Origin: Cycas panzhihuaensis
Taxonomy: Eukaryota > Cycadophyta
Length of the DNA: 64,000 nt
Assembly: GCA_023213395.1 (NCBI GenBank)
Contig: CM041465.1
Span: 222,215,741 to 222,279,740, forward strand
Direction of reading: 5' to 3'
The stretch's first letter is position 1. Every line of letters starts with the position of its first letter. Position numbers and translations under genes: made by a program. The notes under the pieces are model-generated. The model was given only the letters and a program-made list of their open reading frames with translations. It did no database searches and was not told the DNA's origin. Positions 1-11,599 of this stretch are shown one piece after another.

Positions 1-1400
1 AGGAAAATTGATGTACATGTCAAGATGAAGCTTTTGACATATTGAAGTTTGGATTCTGAGACAATGAATTTAGTAAGATTCTACTTTTATGTTTTTTTTA
101 AGTAAATTTTTTTATGCCTTTTTAGAAATCTGAATTCACTATCTTATCAGAAACAACATTCTGAACACTTTTTTCTTATTTCATAAATTTAAATTCCATC
201 ATTTAGGCCTTCATATTTAGAATTTTTAGAAAATTTTACCCATTTATTATTATTTATAAATTTTGTGAAAAAAAATCATAAAATAGGGCAAAATAACATG
301 CATCTAGATTTAGAAAAATTGCCATTTTAGTGGTAAATTGATTTGCTTTTATGCCCTTTATGGATTTTGTATTAAAAATTCTAAAAATATATTTGAAAAC
401 ATTGTACTAAAGTAAGGGAACCATTGGATCAAAAAAAACATCTAGTTTCCCTACTAAATCTAGCATGTTCTTTCTATTTCCATATATAGCATAAAGCAAA
501 AGATAAAGCAGCAACAATAATAAAATAAACACAAAAGGAAAATAATATATTTGGCATCTTTCTATTTTAGTCTTCAGTTTAGGTTATTCAAAAATAACTT
601 GCATTATTTCCTAAAAGGAATATCATCCATACAACTTATACCGCTAGTTCTTAACTTGTGTGCACACTTGCCTTGGTTGAAATACACCATGGTTGGCTAA
701 AGCCTGAGCCCTAAGGGACATGTGAGTTTCATACTGGGTCTGGTCTTAACCAAATTAATGGTAGAGGTACAAGTTAGCCATACCTATAGCCTCTAATTAG
801 GGATAATCCTAATAAGTACTTAGGAAAACTAAAAACTTTAATCAAGATAAAAATATACTTGGTGCAATATCTATTATAGCCATGAGATATACACGTACTA
901 TTTGACTCTTTGGAGGAGGTATATAGTTACTCATTAGTGAACTGGGTGAGGACTAGGAGCACCTAGGCTTCACTGTGACTTAGATTTCATTACTAAGTAT
1001 AGGTGCAGGTATCACAGGTGAAGGCCCTAATACATATACTAGAAGCCACCTTAGGCATTGATATCTCAACTACTTTAGACTTGATATAGAGATTTGGGTT
1101 TGATCATACATCCTACATCAAATTTAGTTTTTTAGTTATGTGCACCCATATGCTGGCTTCTACATGGGCATAATCTTGATTTTATAATCACATGACACAT
1201 TGTTTATCTTTGTGATCCTTATATTACCATTTGTACACATCATCAAACCTTGTTGTGTCAGGAGTATTTGCCATAAGTATTGGTTACCTATTATCATTGC
1301 TTAATACTTAATCATATTTTTTCCTTTTACACTAGGTATATCAGCCACATGTGTCAGTGGCATTTTCATTTACTATTTCTTTTATTTCATCATCTTCACC
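1..1400. other. AT-rich stretch without a recognisable gene
   Basis: I see no coding frame of useful length and no protein motif here. The first 600 bases are very AT-rich; 650-1050 is more balanced and could be leader or LTR sequence of copia element A, whose gag frame starts at 1401. The partner LTR of A is missing, so no LTR can be proved by comparison. Confidence 0.5.
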
Positions 1401-3861
1401 ATGTCTTCTCAATTTAAGTAGAATATAAATTACATCTTAAAAGGGAAAGGTAATTAGGATCTATGGTATACTAGAGTTAAAAATGCTACTAAGTATGAAG
1501 GCCTTTGGAGAGCCCATCTATAACTTACACCTATCATTCTTATGATAGTAATGGTGCCTACCTCTGGAGGAACACCACCTATAGCTCCAGTAGATCCTAC
1601 AACTAAATTATAATGGAAAATTGATGATGAGAAGATTCGTGTAGGTATTCTATTGGTGACTAATTATTCCCCACATAATCTAATTGATAAAGAACAACAT
1701 GATACAACTTAGAAAGTCCTCAAGGATCTTAAAAAGAATTTTGATGCAAAGTTTGACCTTAAATTTGTTCATCTAATCTTAAAGATGAATAAGATGAAGA
1801 TGTAGAAGGGATGTGTACATGAAACAATCAACCTCCTTCAACCAATCAAATAAGCAATATATAAAGATTTTAAGACCTAATGTGTTACATGGGCATTCCT
1901 CATATAGTCTTATCTGCATGTACTTGATTATAAGAACTTGCTTAAGAGTCTTCAATCAAGTGGAATATTGAAGACACTAACTTCAAAGCTCTCACATAGA
2001 AATTTATAGAATTTGATACTAATTTTGTAACTTTAGATCCTCTTCTAAATGTAGCTTTTAATGTGGAAGAAGAAATATGCTTCTCAAAGAATCAGGGTCC
2101 CTCTCGTGGTGGAGAAAATAACCAGGTAAGGGGTAGATGACTAGGTAGAGAAAATTGACCATAATAGAACCCTCAATAATAGTAGCCTAGATAGTCTTAA
2201 GCCCAAGCACCACATTTTAATGTAAGACAATTAGGCTAAACCAGTACTTTATGAACTAGGAATCAAATTATCATGTGCAAAAGGTGTAATAGGAAAGGAC
2301 ACCTCATACAGGATTATCATATACCTACATACAAGTTGCCTAAGTTTCAATAAAAATATAAGGCTCATAATGTTTATGAAACATATGAAGAATAATTTGG
2401 TGGCATAAGTTTTTCTCAAGCATGCATTCAAAGGCTGAAGGGAAGAATCATTAATCAAACTAAGAGGTATTTTGAAGCTTGTTGTGGCTATACCACTTGT
2501 GATCTTAAATCACCAATGCAAACCCTTCTTAGAGTTGTAAATAATATAACTTCAAATACCTTCTCATGGATCATGGATATAGGAGTGACATATCATATTA
2601 CCTACAATTGGGATCTATATCAAACTTTTGATTCTAATATATATGATGTCATTCACATGGTTGACAAATCTTAATAACCAATCAAAGGTATTGAAAATAT
2701 ATGCTTGGAACTCCTAGGCTTGAGAGACTTTATATTACTTGATATCCTGTACAGTCCTATTCTGAAACAAAACCTACTTTCTTTATCTACTCTTGTCTCC
2801 CTTGGATTTGATCTTAGTGTTCCTATAAATGATCAAACTTTCTAGGTCATTCACCCTCTAATAAATTAAGTGGTCTTGACTAGAAAGCTTACTAGTAAAT
2901 TATTTAAGTTGAATGACTCCCCATCTTCTTAAGCTAATTATGTTTAAAGCTCTTATGCTAATGAAGACTTTACTTTTAATACCACTTTGACACACCCTAA
3001 GTTATCCCTAGAATCTCTTTGGCATGCTCGCATGGGAGATGTTTCTATCAATTGACTTAGAGATCTTTATCATACCCTTTTAGGTCTACCTAAGTTCTCC
3101 ACCAAGCCCTTTAAATATGAAGCATGTATCATACCAAAATATCATAGACATCCCTTTATCGATAGTCAGTGGCAATCATGTCATCCTCTTCAATTAGTAC
3201 CCTCTGATCTATGCAGACTGATGCCTATTCCATTATTGAAGTAAAAATTATATTACATATCCTTCATTAATGATTTTACCAAAAATTTATGGGTGGATTT
3301 TCTGACCAAGAATGATGAGGTATTTGGTATCTTTAAAGCTTTTAAAGCTCACACTAAAGAGAAGTTAGGTTATTAGATTAAGTATCTCTAAACAAATAAT
3401 GGTAGAGAATATACCTTTACTGAGTTTGAAACCTATATACAAGATGACACCCCCTAATAGAATGGAGTTACCGAGTAAATAAATAGGTCTATTATGAATA
3501 TGGCTTGAGCTATGTTGGTTTATAAAAATACACTTGCTTACCTATGGGCAAAAGTAATTTAGATAATTATTTATTGCATGAATATTATTAGCCCATCTAA
3601 AGGAGGAAATTCTCTTAATAAAATGTAGGCTATATAGGCTCTCATTACCTACCACTTCAAAATATTTAGCTCAATATGTTATGCCCATATACTGGATAGA
3701 GATAGAAATGAACTCCAACCCAGGGTACTTAAAGGTATCTTTATTAGATACCCTATGAACAGGAGAGGGTACAAGGTCTTTATACCTTCATAATAAAAGA
3801 TTATCATTACCAAAGATGTGATGTTTACTAAAATAGAGGATCAATTATAATAATTGGATTC
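1401..3861 (+). pseudogene. Copia element A, 5' part: decayed gag-protease-integrase
   Basis: Remains of a Ty1/copia polyprotein with many stops and some frame changes. In order: a gag region from an ATG at 1401; a zinc knuckle near 2275-2320 (CKRCNRKGHLIQDY, last Cys changed to Tyr); a protease active-site remnant near 2562-2604 (SWIMDIGVTYHIT, where the family has D-S/T-G); a pre-integrase motif near 3020 (LWHARMGD); and the integrase core, with a TNNGREYTF segment near 3390 and an integrase C-terminal segment ending near 3830. The frame is cut at 3861 by element B and continues at 26680 in the IN-RT linker. If one copy of the 5-bp duplication is ignored the reading frame joins, which shows A is the older host. 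Stops are mainly TAG/TAA at expected Gln positions. Confidence 0.85.
3857..3861. repeat. Target site duplication of element B, left copy
   Basis: GATTC lies directly left of the left LTR of B. The partner right of the right LTR is GATTT, a single C-to-T difference. The two flanks join into one copia A reading frame, which supports this as the insertion point. Confidence 0.75.
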
Positions 3862-6723
3862 TAGAATCGCATCTATGGGGATGGTAACTACACCAAGTTA
3901 GGATTAAGACTATCGATGGAAGGCTCCGTGATAAAGGGATCAAACCAATAAGTATAGAGAAACACCCACATAAGGGCACTGAGTAACCTCAAAATGAGGG
4001 TCTTCCTACCCTTGGATGACCGAAAGGGGAAGGCAAAACCCAACGAGGGAGTAGATCCTCATGGAAAGAAAGCTAAGGGATGTAGGTGAGATGTGTGTAG
4101 ATATGGCGAGTTAGAAAAGAGGAGATCTTAGGGGAAAAATCCTCTAAGAACTGATCCACTTGAAGAGGATGTTGGATGGACAAAGAGTGATAGCATAAAG
4201 AGTTCCTTCCACTCTATGTGCGAGGGGGTCTAATCTCTATATGCAACAATGAGGTGGAGACTAGTTGTATGTGTGTGCAAATGAGAGGTGTGCAAAGCAT
4301 ATATGTGTAAAGAATAATAAATATACTTTCTCTCTCAAAAATAAATCCTCACTCTCATTGCACTTTAAATAAGGGAAGGAGAAACAAAGAAATAAACCAA
4401 TATATCATATAAAGTGCATGACAATGCAATTGAATGAAAGAGGAAAGGGGATAACCCTTAACAGATGCTCTTTCCTAAAATGCAAACTAATGTACAAGAT
4501 GATGATGTGAGTTGGTTCCCTTTTACTTTATTCCCTTATGTATTTTCATGCAAACATATAAGATAAAAGAAGCACAAAAAGACCAATGAAATAAAAGCGA
4601 CATACCTGAAAGAATAATGTAGCTAAAATGTGATCTTCATCTTGCACTACACTTGCTTTCTCTTTTCTCTTTTCCCATTGCATGAGAAGCATAGGGGTTT
4701 CCTTACATCTTCCAAAAATAAAACAAAAGAAGTAAGAAAATACAAAAGAGAAAAAGGAACTATGTAAAGGCTAGAACAACCAAAGAAAAGGAGGCCAAGA
4801 AAAACACCTTGATTGTCGTCGTTTAGCTTTCTCCATAAATGGTGTGAAAAACCTGTAATCACAAAGTTCCTTGCCCTTTCCAAAGGGGCTTCTAGGCTAC
4901 ATAGCAAGTATATGCATATATATGTAATAGTAAAATACTGAAATGTTGTAAGTTAGAATATTTCAAATTAAGTAATCTTCCACCAAACGTAACTCTACAA
5001 TCTCCCTAGAAAACTAATAATACAAGCCAAGGCAAAGGGGAGGCTAGCCTCATAATGGCTAATCCTCCAACAAGTACACCTCCATGCTACCCTTAGACAT
5101 AGGGTACAATAGATTAGGACAGCCTATTGGTAGTGGACAATAAAGGAAACAAACATTACGAGGTTTGTGAAAGTTACCTATATTACAAGTATGCTACGTG
5201 CAACAAATTATAACGTTGGTTAAGCCGAGACCCAGGATGAATGAGGGATACCATTTAGGGCTAGAAGAGCTACCCAAGAGAGGTATGCTGGCCTAGAAAT
5301 AGTGTAACAAGGGCTGCATACATTGATATCTAGCGCAAGCCAAATCCCAGAGACTCCTTGGTATCACAAGAGAGGCAGAAGTGGAGGAAAGGAAAGAGGA
5401 GAAGGGGGTTACCCTTGAGGAGTAGGCCTAGTGGGTATGGGAACCCACCTTGGCTCCTTTCTCTTGCTCTTTTTGGGTCTTCTCTTATAGCCTCCTTAGG
5501 AAAAACCAAGAGAGGGTGGGGAGATGAAGAGGGCAGAAAAATAGGAAATGGAGGAGTGCCTCTTGTATACACTAGAAAATAAGGAAAGGAATAATGTGCT
5601 TAAAGATCTAACCTTTTACAGGATAATCTAAAGGAAAGACATGGAACAATAATAAAATAGTACCTATTGGGTTGAGTAGGAGGTAGATCTGCCCCTGAAA
5701 ATAATAGGAGATAGTATATCTGATATGCTTACAAGGGGATCTTAGGAGGATGCTGCAATGGAAACAAACTCGCTGAAAGCTGTAGGAAGGGCATGGCGGC
5801 CAAACTTGGGCATGAATCCTTACTTGGAGGCATTTGTTAGTGAGTCTATTGCTATGGATTAGAGCTCTAATGGGTGGATCTCAAGCTGGAACATAGGTAA
5901 CTTGAGTGTTACGGGGTATTCCTGCAAAAAACTCTTGTGAAAGAGAGAGAGGAGAGAAAAGAAGGTGGAAGAAGAGGTGGAAAATGAGGTTCTTTTGGGC
6001 ATTATACCTAACCCTAGGCTAAATGGACAATTAGGTTTAAGGTAAGGCTTGAGAGGTGTTGAAGCCACATGGCAATTTCGTGAAAAAAGTGAAATTTGCC
6101 ACGGTAGATTTTAAAAAATATGTTATGACAGTCGCCCCATGACAAACTTCATGGTATTATAAAGTTTACTGCGGTACTATAATATTTGCCATGGTGCAGT
6201 GATAAAGACCAAAATAGGCTAAAAAGAGGATGCCTGGGAGCCTTAAAGAGGATACCTTAGGCCTACGAGAGGCTGGCCCTCTGTCCAGATGGCTGGGAAC
6301 AATCGAATAGAGAAGATGACCTAAACCAGATAGGGTACCGAAGCGATAGGACTCCCAGGAAACTGATAACTAGCGTGAGGATAAACTAATCACACTTAGT
6401 GGGTTGCTAAGGGCTGTGATATGGTATGAGATGTGACAGATCACATGGGTTGAGTGGTGCTTAGGATAATGCAGTGGTCCATAGGAGGGTTATAGAGTGC
6501 CATGAGGATGCATGTCGCACTGGTCGTCAAAGGCTGAAAGAGTAACAAGCAATATGATCAAGCAACATGTGCAAGATGATCACTCAAGTGTGTCAGTCAG
6601 CTATATAATGAAATGATTCTTCTATTTACCTTTCTAGGGAAGCAGTGAAGGCAAAGGATAGAAGAATACCTGTACTTACCTAAGTCAGCTTGCCAAGAAC
6701 CCATTCTCGGTAGCTAGGAAACA
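3862..6723 (-). repeat. 3' LTR of element B
   Basis: Aligns over its length with 23767-26674. The left end reads TAGAATC where the partner has TGGAATC; the right end reads GGAAACA where the partner has GGAAATA. So the TG...CA ends are each intact in one copy and mutated in the other. This copy lacks about 108 bp present in the partner (partner about 23877-23990; gap here about 3970-3983). Small open frames within it, such as those near 5330-5580 on both strands, are not conserved coding sequence. Confidence 0.88.
6073..6215. repeat. Cluster of short imperfect inverted repeats in LTR of B
   Basis: Several short complementary pairs follow one another, for example AAACTT/AAGTTT around 6143-6172 and ACTGC/GCAGT around 6171-6212, with CGG- or CATGG-containing spacers. 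The other LTR (about 26060-26150) keeps the theme but is shorter. Function unknown. Confidence 0.4.
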
Positions 6724-6740
6724 CTACTCCCTTGGCAGTA
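6724..6740 (-). other. Polypurine tract of element B
   Basis: Read on the minus strand, the bases directly before the 3' LTR are AAGGGAGTAG followed by the LTR start TGTTTCC. A purine run at exactly this place is the plus-strand primer expected of an LTR element. Confidence 0.6.
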
Positions 6741-6800
6741 GAGCCTCACAGCTTGGAGGCATAATGCAACGGTGAATGCTGGTAACACAATGTTAGTAGC

Positions 6801-6801
<1 letters not shown>

Positions 6802-6831
<30 letters not shown>
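6802..6831. repeat. (TA)n microsatellite
   Basis: About 15 uninterrupted TA units between the 3' LTR of B and its RNase H frame. A short Tyr/Ile-repeat reading frame across it is an artefact. Confidence 0.95.
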
Positions 6832-6833
<2 letters not shown>

Positions 6834-7243
6834 AATAATCATAACAATGGTGCAAACCAAGGGCGATGGTGAGTATCGTGGTAGAACACGTGGGTGTAGA
6901 GGCAAGGGTGAGACAACATAGGGGCTACCTATATGTCACTGTATAGACAATAAGAGATAGTAACGAATGAGGGGGGTGCCCTCATCATAAAAATATGATG
7001 GATGGGTGGTGAAGACCACACATAAGACTCAACAAATGTTGTGAACAAGGAGCTATGTATAGACACAAATCAAGGATAGCGAGAGTTATGTACTAGGATG
7101 TGAAGAGTAGAGTGAAGGAGATAAACTTGGTGGTCACCATAGTTTAAACTCATTAGTGACTAGCTTTCAGAGGTACGAACAGGTCGCAATATGAAGTATA
7201 AGATGACCCAAGAGTAGGGCGCATGGGTGACTAGACAAGTCTC

Positions 7244-7666
7244 TCAAGGTGGGTCACTAAGGAGTTGAAGGCGATGCTCAAGGATGAGAGAAACTAAGCT
7301 ATCTGCCTCAGCGTTGAGAGCCCATAGAATGTGTCGAATGTTGATGGATGAGAAATAAGCCAACAGGGATCTGGTAATTGAGGCAAGGGCCCTCAAGCAT
7401 GGGCACCACACCTAGTAGACTTGGGTGAGATGGGACACTACAATTTGAGAGTCACAAAGGAGAACGATGGGTCCATGGTGGAAGCATAGTGCATTAGTAA
7501 GGGCTTCAATAATAGTTGTGTACTCAGCTTTGTTATTGGTGGCTTCAGGAAGGAAGACCTTGGAATGCATGAAGTCATGTCTAGAAGGGTCACAGAGAAT
7601 CCACGTGATGGCAGATGGGCCAGGGTTGCCATGACTTCCACCATCGATGAAAATGAGTAAAGCCAT
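7244..7666 (-). pseudogene. Stand-alone archaeal-type RNase H (aRNH) of element B
   Basis: A 141-codon frame (140 residues plus stop) starting at an ATG in good context (gccATGGC). The start reads MALLIFIDGGSHGNPGPSA, the first-strand motif of RNase HI with catalytic Asp in the IDGG segment. NKAEYTTIIEAL carries the catalytic Glu, LLCDSQIVV the next Asp, and NAEADSLVSLIL the C-terminal Asp motif. There is a single internal stop (TAG near codon 85). It is separate from the RNase H fused to reverse transcriptase, and a second RNase H of this kind is known from the Tat lineage. It lies on the element sense strand between the antisense PMD gene and the 3' LTR. Element D has a frame of exactly the same length. 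Confidence 0.85.
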
Positions 7667-7739
7667 GGCAAAAGAATGAAGTCCCACTAGAGAGGAAAAA
7701 GTCAACGGGACTGACAAATAGAGAGTACTCAATGGTGTG

Positions 7740-8672
7740 AAACCATCATAAAATACTCAAATGGCTATCAAGAAAGGCTGCAAAAGGCAGGAAGACCCAA
7801 GGATGAGGCTACCCGAAGGCGAGGAGGGCTGTTAGACAGATAGGAAAGAACTAATGACGAAAACGCCCCTCTGGCATACTAATGGTCGCTTAAGGAAGTG
7901 AAATGCAGTCCTAAATAGGGGGGCGCTTCCTTTGGAAGCCCCAAAGGTAAAAACTTGCAGCAAAAATAGATCTAGGATGGTGAAACGAGTCAAATGAGTA
8001 CAAACTCAAGTATATATGGAGGCGGCATGCAAAACGAGACAGAATAGGCCTCACAAGGCCAAGTAAAGGGTGCCATAAATACACCCAACAAGTCTAAGGG
8101 AAAAGAAGGCCATGGGGGCAAAATTGGAGATGGGCCCAAAAGGAAAAGGTGATCATGGAAAGGAGATGGTCCCAAGGGCTATCGTGGTGAGAGAAACTAG
8201 AGAAGTGCCCATCGGGGCCCCCGCCTATATAAAAGAATCTTATCGAAAATGGAATTTATTTTCATGGGCTCATGAACGATTCAGAGCCCTTCCCCTTACG
8301 TAGTGGAGCACCACCAAACTTTAGAGGCACACAGGGAGAGATCTGACCGTTGGATCGGGATGCAGAGACAACCGGTGGGACCAGGGAGATGAGATGGTAG
8401 TAGCGAGACCAGATCTAGTGAGTGGATCACTCATATCAAAAGCCATTTCATCATTTGAATTTCATTGCTTTTTAATGATTTCTGATATAGTTCATGCCCC
8501 TTATGGGCGAATAACAATCTTCCAGAGTTTGAATTGGACCCAGCGAGAGGTAGGACTAGGGCATTAGGCAGCCCTAGTCTCAATGGGCAAGAGTGTGGCC
8601 TACTAGATAAAAATATTTTATTTTTTAGGTAGGAAACCCCCCATTTTTGGGAGGTGATGTTAGCACCACAGT
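7740..8672. other. Spacer upstream of the antisense PMD gene in element B
   Basis: More GC-rich than its surroundings. Short frames occur on both strands (for example 8112-8303), but none has a recognised motif. It contains the TATA-like box at 8225 and may hold the promoter and leader of the PMD gene. Confidence 0.4.
8225..8235 (+). promoter_or_regulatory. TATA-like box upstream of antisense PMD gene
   Basis: CTATATAAAAG in a GC-rich setting, on the strand of the PMD gene and about 730 bp before its first in-frame ATG at 8957. The match to a plant TATA box is good, but no transcript evidence is available; treat it as a candidate promoter. Confidence 0.35.
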
Positions 8673-8773
8673 AAAGATCACGGTGCTGCGATCTTTGTCG
8701 CAAGGTCGCTGAGATTTGGATGAAATCTCAGTGGGCCCCATGCTAAACTCTGCGGCACCATAGAGTTTAGCAT
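8673..8773. repeat. Three consecutive perfect hairpins
   Basis: Three inverted repeats stand side by side in 101 bp. AAAGATC (8673-8679) pairs with GATCTTT (8690-8696). CTGAGATTT (8709-8717) pairs with AAATCTCAG (8723-8731), loop GGATG. ATGCTAAACTCT (8740-8751) pairs with AGAGTTTAGCAT (8762-8773), loop GCGGCACCAT. All stems are perfect although the region has otherwise decayed. They lie just before the PMD frame. Confidence 0.85.
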
Positions 8774-8956
8774 AGTGCGAAGGCAGACTAGCTGAAAAAC
8801 ATAAAAAATAACCCAAAGGATAGCTAGATCTCAATCTAAAGAGAGTGAGAGGTAGTCCTAAAAGTCGACAAGTAGGTTTAGATGGATTTTAACTAGTTTT
8901 TGGGTATTTTGTAAGCAGTTATCGTGGTGGACAACTGTGAGAACATAGGAGTGGCC

Positions 8957-10103
8957 ATGCTCAGTTTCATTGAGATGATGACTCACAGAGATTAACGAGT
9001 ACTAGGGAGATGTGGCCTGTTGAAGGCCATCAGGATGCCATAGTATGCATTCGACCGGCACCTTCTACTGGACATTGTCTCCCACTGGGATTAACAGAGG
9101 TACGTATTCCATCTCCTCTAAGTGGGAGATGTCACATTCACACTAGGAGATATTAGGAGGATCATGGTAGTACCAGCAGCAAGAGCACCAGTGTCACTAG
9201 GAGCATTGCCTAGTAATGACATTGCACATAGGGAGGCAGCGACCTATTTCATAGGTTAGGACCGATGGGAGAGGAGAGGCATATCAGTCTAGAGTATGAT
9301 TATGTCTAGGATTCCTCGTGTGAGGAAATTGATTACTCTGTGTATTCTGTTATAGATATCCTAGAAATAGAATTATAGGGACATACCCGACGAATGGATG
9401 GACACGATGAGGAGATGCGAGATTAGGGAGAGATTGGACTGGGCCACACTAATAGCGATGAACCTAGTCACCAAGTTAGATGCCATCAGGGTAGTTGGGA
9501 GAGGAGGACTATCCTACATCACATTGTTGTAGTGTTGGTTCTTTGATCACTTTGGAGCAATGGTACCACCAGGAGGGCCCTAACCGATTTCAGTATGGGC
9601 TCCTATGGTCCACAGGTGGAAAACTCGGTTCAGGGGAACTGAGGACTAGGCATACATTAGGCACTTAGTGGAGGCTACATCACTAGACCTCCTCACCATG
9701 GTAGACTACACATCAGATCTGTATAGAGGGGTGAGATGGGATAGTGATGATGAGGCATGAGGAGCAGGAGGTACCCTCGGTGAGGGAGACAATGACGATG
9801 GATATGACAAAGGTGATGGGGCCAGTCCATCAGAAGTAGTATGTGGAGGGATACGTCCATTAGGGACTACAGGAGTAGAGGCATAGCCATCAGGAGCTAT
9901 GGGAGTAGAGGCGAGTCTGTTAGGGACTAGAGGGAGAGGTGGAGCTTCCTAGACAGCAACAATACTAGTAGCAGAGAGTGGAGGTACCCCGGTAGGCCAA
10001 GCAGTTAGAGAGGTGGTACTAGAGGAGGAGGAGGTACCCGTAGTTCGTGGAGGACCCAAGGAGGAGGTGATTGTCTGAGTCAAGGAGCCGATAGTTCCAG
10101 TAG
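8957..10103 (+). pseudogene. Plant mobile domain (PMD) gene carried antisense in element B, main exon
   Basis: About 382 codons in one frame on the strand opposite to element B, broken only by point stops. The N-terminal half matches the PMD (aminotransferase-like) fold pattern: a GLL segment, then AFDRHLLLDIVSHWD (about 9048-9090), then GDVTFTLGDIRRI (about 9126-9165), the equivalent of the family's G-E-M-T-x-T-L-x-D-V segment. The second half has CWFFDHFGAMVPP (about 9530-9570), equivalent to the family's W-x-x-E-H-x-P segment, and LYRGVRWDSDDEA near 9720-9760. A Gly/Glu/Asp-rich linker follows. PMD proteins such as MAIN and MAIL1 act in plant gene silencing, and transposon-borne PMDs are known; the function of this copy is unknown. 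The ATG at 8957 is the first plausible in-frame start; an upstream start or 5' exon is possible. Confidence 0.72.
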
Positions 10104-10225
10104 GTGAGACACTACCTTTATCTGTTATCTTTCGATCACCAGATATCTAGTTATTGTGTTTTATTTGATTTGTTTGGTGTACTTATGGATGTATATATTA
10201 ACACGTGGCATGTTGGATTTTGCAG
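10104..10225 (+). other. Probable intron of the antisense PMD gene (B)
   Basis: Begins TAG|GTGAGA and ends TTTTGCAG|GAGTGG, with a T-rich, AT-rich body of 122 bp inside GC-richer exons. The base composition and consensus ends make an intron on the plus strand likely, which indicates the PMD gene is transcribed in its own direction and not as part of the element RNA. Confidence 0.5.
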
Positions 10226-11570
10226 GAGTGGTGGACATCGGGAGGTTGGTTAAGGTACTAGTCTAAGAGATGTTTCCCTAGGTCTACACGGAGGGACAAC
10301 CTCCCACCCAGGCAGGAGAGGAGCCACGGTTGGTAGGAGACCACACGGCGGTATTTGTCCCTTTAGTCAGGGCTAAAGACATATGGGTGGCAGAGTCCCA
10401 GGAGCACAAGAGTAAGATGACTATAAGGAGAGCTAGATATGACCAGGGTGGAGAGATATATATTACGATACTAGGTCTAGGCTCTAGAGGCTCAAGGAGG
10501 AGTAAGTGGTGATGCAAAGAGTCGCATCAGGATAGTAGTGCTAGAGGAGTGGCTCCGAGGATTGGAGGGCAAGAGGGATCATATCTAGGCACGATACAAT
10601 TAGTTAGTAGGTCAGATGGCATCGAGGTCATCGAGGAGTAGGACATATACCCACACAACAACGATGACCTTGAGGAGGCCTCAGGATGAGGGGAGCGAGG
10701 CAGGGAGCTCCCAAAGGCGCAGGAGGAGTCTAGGAGGCATGTGGTCCCTAGGAGAGGGATCACATAGACTAGGAGATGATACCCCAGGAGCAGGGCAACA
10801 CTAGAGAGTAGGATATAGTAGTCTTTGATTTGATATGGGCAATCACTGGACCTTGAGGGAGTCACCATATGTTGCCACATGATTGTACTCCTCTTGGTAA
10901 GTATTCCAGCTTCCCACAGATGATGTACCATACCTTTTGTATGATATGACACATGATGATTTTGTATATATAGATGGGGCCATTAGTACCCCATTTGATA
11001 TATGCTGATGTGTGTGATGACACATGATGGTGGATGATGTATATTTATTTTTATGTATATGTATATGTATGAGGGTACACAGATACACGAGGAGTTATAT
11101 GTTATGTTATTTTTTTGATTGATTATCATATGGTTTGTGATAGAGGATTGTTTGAGCTACACACGCTTCCTTTCATGTAAGGCCACGTTCGTAGAAGGCA
11201 CATATATGAACACCATAAGCAGTGGCGATAGACATATGTGAGGCTAGGAGATAGGGCGTCATACATGTACACGTAGGAGCCTAGCAGGATATGCAAAGGA
11301 AGCGCCAACGGGAAGGGAGTGATGATACTCCAACACGTCATCCTAGTTGGGGAACGTACCCAAGCCCAGCGATTGGGACAATACACCCAATTAGGAAGAC
11401 GGGGCCCCACAAAGGAAAGGGGGATAAGGGGTTCTATGAGAGGAACCTGAAAGAGGTAGGAAGGCCACCCTATACTACCATTCCACCTGTGGCTAGGGGG
11501 AATGGGGATGCGCCTAGGATGGTAGTTTAGGCTCGTTTTGGAGCACAAAGAAAAGAGTGAGATAGTCATG
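10226..11570 (+). pseudogene. Probable 3' exons of the antisense PMD gene (B)
   Basis: Continues the PMD gene after the intron with Arg/Glu/Lys-rich, coiled-coil-like sequence (for example KMTIRRARYDQGGEIY near 10410-10460), typical of the charged tails of PMD proteins. A second possible intron is 10897-10973 (TTG|GTAAGT to TATATATAG, 77 bp). Downstream sequence to about 11530 includes another charged frame starting at an ATG at 11291. The exact exon limits are uncertain. It ends just short of the integrase end of element B, so the two genes converge. Confidence 0.4.
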
Positions 11571-11599
11571 CATAAATTTTTTTCAGGAATTTCCCATTA

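Noticed and set aside
1328-1345. CTAGGTATATCAGCCAC as primer binding site of copia A
   Set aside because: It resembles TGGTATCAGAGCCA only with several changes and a shift, and no LTR pair of A remains to confirm the border.
5330-5582. Overlapping open frames on both strands in the LTR of B, also at 25199-25582
   Set aside because: Both lie in non-coding LTR sequence; the frames are not kept in the same form in the two LTR copies and show no known motif.
6714-6905. Short frame with an Ile-Tyr repeat
   Set aside because: It is the (TA)n microsatellite in translation.
10527-11088. Minus-strand frames in the PMD region of B
   Set aside because: Antisense to the plus-strand PMD exons, with no recognisable motif; treated as shadows.
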